Source: Jeotgalibacillus sp. S-D1
GTDB lineage: Bacteria > Bacillota > Bacilli > Bacillales > Jeotgalibacillaceae
Direction of reading: 5' to 3'
Length of the DNA: 59,836 nucleotides
Assembly (NCBI RefSeq): GCF_004358665.1
Contig: NZ_SMZR01000009.1
Coordinates: forward strand, 1 to 59,836
Made by a program: the position numbers and the translations under genes. Under the pieces are notes generated by a model that saw only the letters and a list, made by a program, of their open reading frames with translations, ran no database searches and had not been told where the DNA came from. The stretch's first letter is position 1; each line of letters starts with the position of its first letter. Shown piece by piece: positions 57,008-59,836 of this stretch.

Positions 57008-58083
57008 AGGTCTGTTCCTCCTTTTAGCTGTGTATCATCCATTTCCAGTCGTTCCCGTATTAATGAAGCTCTCCGTAAATCACGCTCAAACGGACGTAAA
57101 AAACCACCCGCATATTGTTGTAGAAAGCCTGGCTGAGTAAGTATCATCAACTCATTCAAAATCGACCTTGGTACATCCTTTATATACCCTATATCAATTC
57201 CTAAACGCACATCTGACAGACATTTAGCCGCTTCTTTGGATTCTATGATTCGGCTGAAGCGCAAAACACCATAAGATCTAAAAACACGATCCTCGAGTTG
57301 AACGCCAGATGTCTGAATCAGTGTTTCCCGTGCAGCTTTCTCCTGGGCAATAATTTGATGTACTACTCGAAGCAAATCCTCAACAATATCTTCCTCAGAC
57401 TTTCCAAGCGTAATTTGATTGGAGATTTGAAAGATGTTACCTAAAGCTTCGCTGCCTTCCCCGTAAATTCCTCTAGCAACGAGACCAAATTGTCCGATTG
57501 CAGGAATTATTTTGTTCATTTGCTTGGTCATCATTAAACCTGGTAGGTGCATCATAACAGAAGCGCGCAAACCCGTGCCAACATTTGTAGGGCAAGTAGT
57601 AAGATAACCAAACTGCTCATCAAATGCATAGTCGAATTTTTCTTCAATGGCGTCATCCAGCTTATTTGCTTTTTCTAATGCTTCTTTTAACTGCAAGCCA
57701 GGGTATAAGCATTGTATTCGAAGATGATCTTCTTCATTTACCATAATGCTGATATTTTCTTCTTCTGAAAGCCACACTGCTGATTCTGTAGCGTTTTCTG
57801 CTAAATTTGGACTTATTAAATGTTTTTCAACTAACACTCTTTTTTGAAGTCCCTGCAAGTCTTTCATTTGAAATAATTCAAGCGGTTCATCAATGCTTTC
57901 CATCGTTTGTTTAAATTCTGAAGAAATTTCTGCGGCCTCTTCCTCAGAAAAAACAGTTGGAAACTTATGATGCTTGCTGTTGCGTGCTAATCGAATGCGG
58001 GTTGACAGTACAATTTCAGAATCGGGACCTTCTTCATTCATCCATGAACTTACCGCCTTTGACAAAAAACGTTCCAGCGTCAT
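57004..58083 (-). CDS. mcsB: protein arginine kinase McsB
   Basis: The 359-residue enzyme is related to phosphagen kinases; the catalytic loop [18 protein letters not shown] is near residue 168. It phosphorylates arginines, marking proteins such as CtsR for ClpCP. N-terminal [11 protein letters not shown] is typical. It overlaps mcsA and clpC by 4 bp each. Confidence 0.97.
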   Translation of the reverse strand: MTLERFLSKAVSSWMNEEGPDSEIVLSTRIRLARNSKHHKFPTVFSEEEAAEISSEFKQTMESIDEPLELFQMKDLQGLQKRVLVEKHLISPNLAENATESAVWLSEEENISIMVNEEDHLRIQCLYPGLQLKEALEKANKLDDAIEEKFDYAFDEQFGYLTTCPTNVGTGLRASVMMHLPGLMMTKQMNKIIPAIGQFGLVARGIYGEGSEALGNIFQISNQITLGKSEEDIVEDLLRVVHQIIAQEKAARETLIQTSGVQLEDRVFRSYGVLRFSRIIESKEAAKCLSDVRLGIDIGYIKDVPRSILNELMILTQPGFLQQYAGGFLRPFERDLRRASLIRERLEMDDTQLKGGTDL

Positions 58084-58628
58084 GATTCACTGCCCCCCTG
58101 CCCGTTTATATCGTGCTCAAGCGACCGTATCTGATCTCTTATAGTGGCTGCCTGCTCAAACTCTTCGTTATCAATGAGCATTTTTAATTCTGCCCGCAAT
58201 TCATTTATTCTGCGTTTAACGTGAATCGTTCCCCCTTCACGCTCAGGCAGTTTCCCCTGGTGAACGGTATTTCCGCTATGCAAACGTTTTAATATTGTAG
58301 GAAGCTCCTCCCTGAACGCTTCATAGCAATGCGGACAGCCAAACTTGCCCAGCTTCATAAACCGCGAAAAGGTCAGCTGGCAATTACTGCAGTAAATTGA
58401 TTCTTTCTCTGCCTGCTGTGCCTGATTTGCCTTTTTAATCACTGGAGATATATTTAACAGACCGGCCAGCAAATTATTAAATGAAAATGCACTGGCTTCA
58501 TTAGATAAAAAGGACTCACCCTTATCCTGTGCACAAACCTCGCACAAGTGAACCTCTGTTTTCTCTCCATCTATCACTTTTGTAAAATGTAATGCTGCCG
58601 AACGTTTTTGGCACTCCTGACAAACCAT
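58080..58628 (-). CDS. mcsA: McsB activator protein McsA
   Basis: The 182-residue protein has four CxxC pairs (CQEC, CEVC, CSNC, CPHC) that bind metal and a C-terminal UVR domain ([20 protein letters not shown]). It activates McsB and modulates CtsR. The ATG at 58628 (MVCQEC) is preferred because GAGGTGA then lies 7 nt upstream. A TTG two codons earlier is too close. Confidence 0.95.
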   Translation of the reverse strand: MVCQECQKRSAALHFTKVIDGEKTEVHLCEVCAQDKGESFLSNEASAFSFNNLLAGLLNISPVIKKANQAQQAEKESIYCSNCQLTFSRFMKLGKFGCPHCYEAFREELPTILKRLHSGNTVHQGKLPEREGGTIHVKRRINELRAELKMLIDNEEFEQAATIRDQIRSLEHDINGQGGSES

Positions 58629-58647
58629 CCCCAACTCACCTCACCTG

Positions 58648-59109
58648 TTATTTATACTTTAAAGTTAACAGCATCGCGGTTAACACACGGGCTCTAATTT
58701 CATCTCGCAATGGCAGAGGCAGCTGTAAGGCAGCCCGATCCATCGCACTTACCATCAGTTTTGCCTCTCTTTTGGAAATACATTCCTCTTCAAGCAAACG
58801 ATAGACCACATCTTCTGCAGTTGCCTGAGCGATTTGCGACTGAAGAAGTTCGAGTACCTGATCAATAAGATGGGAATGATCATGGCTTTTCACCTTGATA
58901 ATCCGAATGTATCCGCCTCCGCCGCGTTTACTTTCAACCACATACCCTCGCTCGACCGTAAATCTGGTATTAATAACATAGTTAATTTGCGAGGGTACAC
59001 ATTGAAACTTATCAGCAATTTCACTTCTCTTTATTTCAACTATTTCACTTCCACTACCCTCTAAAACCTGTTTAAGGTATTTTTCAATGACATCGGAAAT
59101 GTTTTTCAT
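58648..59109 (-). CDS. ctsR: transcriptional repressor CtsR
   Basis: The 153-residue repressor has the winged helix-turn-helix (SEIADKFQCVPSQINYVI) with the glycine-rich wing RGGGGYIRI, which senses heat in this family. It represses clp genes and its own operon. The ATG at 59109 has GGGGGTGG upstream and gives the family N-terminus. Longer starts run into the operator. Confidence 0.97.
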   Translation of the reverse strand: MKNISDVIEKYLKQVLEGSGSEIVEIKRSEIADKFQCVPSQINYVINTRFTVERGYVVESKRGGGGYIRIIKVKSHDHSHLIDQVLELLQSQIAQATAEDVVYRLLEEECISKREAKLMVSAMDRAALQLPLPLRDEIRARVLTAMLLTLKYK

Positions 59110-59121
59110 AACCCCACCCCC

Positions 59122-59143
59122 TTTGACTTTGACTATCTTTGAC
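59122..59143 (-). promoter_or_regulatory. CtsR operator (triple GTCAAA repeat)
   Basis: On the minus strand GTCAAA occurs three times, at 59138-59143, 59128-59133 and 59122-59127. The first two are 4 bp apart as in the canonical heptad box, and the third is directly adjoined. The operator lies just downstream of the -10, so binding would block transcription start. Confidence 0.88.
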
Positions 59144-59147
59144 ATAA

Positions 59148-59177
59148 ATTATACACCACATATAATTTAATTTGCAA
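59148..59177 (-). promoter_or_regulatory. ctsR operon promoter
   Basis: On the minus strand -35 TTGCAA at 59172-59177 and -10 TATAAT at 59148-59153 are 18 bp apart. Between 59178 and 59420 I see no gene. A lone TTTGAC-type half-site palindrome (CTTTGTCAAAG) lies at 59258-59268. Confidence 0.65.
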
Positions 59178-59422
59178 TGGATAGGAATTCAGGTAACTGA
59201 TCACTCTCTTTTCTTCTGGAAATGTTAAAAATCTTTTATGGATCCTCTTTTCGATTAACTTTGACAAAGAATAATGTCAGTTTACAGGGTTTGGTATAAG
59301 ACATGTTTTAGGGATTTTCGATATATTCTTTTATTTATCAATTCTTTTTAAGAAGAGACGCTATACATTGCCAAAAAAATTGTGAAATTTTTTTGTGAAA
59401 ATGTTTTAGGAATAACGACATA

Positions 59423-59456
59423 AAAAAAGCCGTTCCCACAAAGGGGACGGCTCTTT
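59423..59456 (-). terminator. terminator after the 5S fragment
   Basis: On the minus strand AGCCGTCCCC pairs with GGGAACGGCT (one mismatch) around TTTGT, followed by a T7 run. It is closely similar to the terminator behind the complete 5S gene. Confidence 0.88.
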
Positions 59457-59461
59457 ACCGG

Positions 59462-59516
59462 TGCCTAGCGACGTCCTACTCTCACAGGGGAGGAACCCCC
59501 AACTACCATCGGCGCT
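59462..59516 (-). pseudogene. 5S rRNA 3' fragment
   Basis: The roughly 55 nt from AGCGCCGATGGTAGTTGGGGG to TAGGACGTCGCTAGGCA match the 3' half of the complete 5S gene at 59713-59829, with a few loop changes (GGGGTTCCTCCCC in place of GGGGTCTCCCCC). The 5' half is missing and is replaced by unrelated sequence at 59517-59660. It cannot be a functional 5S rRNA. Confidence 0.85.
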
Positions 59517-59655
59517 GGGCTGCGGCATCCGATCCTCTTCGTCCGCTTCACTCACTCGAATCCTCACGTGCACAGCACGCTTTGGTTCTCGTTCCCTCCC
59601 GTCCTTGACCTTCTCGCGTCTTGAAACCCTCGCACGTTTCGAGCATAAGGATTTT
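59517..59655. other. structured GC-rich segment fused to the 5S fragment
   Basis: The segment occupies the place of the lost 5S 5' half. It contains hairpins CGTGC-ACA-GCACG (near 59572) and, on the plus strand, CTTGAAAC-CCTCGCAC-GTTTCGAG near 59622-59645. Its higher GC content differs from the flanks. It may encode a small rRNA-linked RNA such as the Bacillaceae-1 motif, but I could not confirm the family. The open frame through it has no ribosome site. Confidence 0.4.
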
Positions 59656-59673
59656 TAATGAAAATAAAAGCAC

Positions 59674-59706
59674 AAAAAAACCATTCCCACAAAGGGAACG
59701 GTTCTT
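59674..59706 (-). terminator. terminator after the complete 5S gene
   Basis: On the minus strand AACCGTTCCC pairs with GGGAATGGTT around TTTGT and is followed by a T run. It ends the rRNA operon. Confidence 0.9.
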
Positions 59707-59712
59707 TAATGG

Positions 59713-59829
<117 letters not shown>

Positions 59830-59836
59830 CGCTATT

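Noticed and set aside
59461-59658. 65-codon plus-strand frame over the 5S fragment
   Set aside because: It is antisense to rRNA-derived sequence, with no ribosome site and no recognisable protein.

Overview
The window is a core chromosomal segment of a Gram-positive, endospore-forming bacterium of the Bacillaceae type. Gene content and order match the Bacillus ctsR-to-pdaB interval: the ribosomal protein and RNA polymerase superoperons, a B. subtilis-like clpC and radA-disA block, sporulation and germination genes (sigH, kbaA, gerD, cwlD, pdaB-like) and leaders typical of Bacillus (L10, L13, Cys T-box, CtsR box). The species cannot be named from the sequence alone. Almost everything is encoded on the minus strand. 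Only pdaB-like and gerD read on the plus strand. Both ends abut rRNA operons: a 5S rRNA gene lies at the right edge, and a 16S leader with its promoter lies at the left edge.

Read in the direction of transcription (right to left), the layout is as follows. 59.8-59.4 kb holds the 5S gene, its terminator, an odd 5S fragment and a second terminator. 59.1-53.1 kb holds ctsR-mcsA-mcsB-clpC (protein quality control under CtsR), then radA and disA (DNA repair and c-di-AMP). 51.8-48.0 kb holds yacL-ispD-ispF-gltX. 47.9-43.8 kb holds a cysteine T-box leader followed by cysE-cysS-mrnC-rlmB-rae1. 43.8-41.1 kb holds sigH, rpmGB-secE, nusG and rplK. 41-30.9 kb holds rplA, the L10 leader, rplJ-rplL, a methyltransferase, rpoB and rpoC. 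30.7-26.0 kb holds rplGB-rpsL-rpsG-fusA-tuf. 24.8-9.8 kb holds the S10-spc-alpha cluster from rpsJ to rplQ with secY, adk, map, infA and rpoA. 9.4-6.2 kb holds ecfA1-ecfA2-ecfT-truA (vitamin transporter energizing module and a pseudouridine synthase). 5.6-4.7 kb holds rplM-rpsI with an L13-type leader. 4.6-0.3 kb holds cwlD, salA, gerD, kbaA and the pdaB-like gene.

The genes themselves are mostly textbook. The unusual material is intergenic. Two arrays built from a TWTATCGATCA core repeated at a strict 21-bp pitch lie at 5.90-6.09 kb and 25.20-25.84 kb, on either side of the S10-spc-alpha-ecf-truA block. In the larger array the 21-bp phase is nested in a roughly 249-bp higher-order tandem repeat. 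Other oddities are a 5S rRNA 3' fragment joined to an unrelated structured segment, two long hairpin elements (5.8 and 9.6 kb), a REP-like palindrome between fusA and tuf, a possible attenuator in front of nusG, and a PdaB-like protein that has lost the deacetylase catalytic motifs.

All promoter calls are by-eye -35/-10 matches. Gene identities rest on recognised protein sequence, length and synteny; no database search was run.
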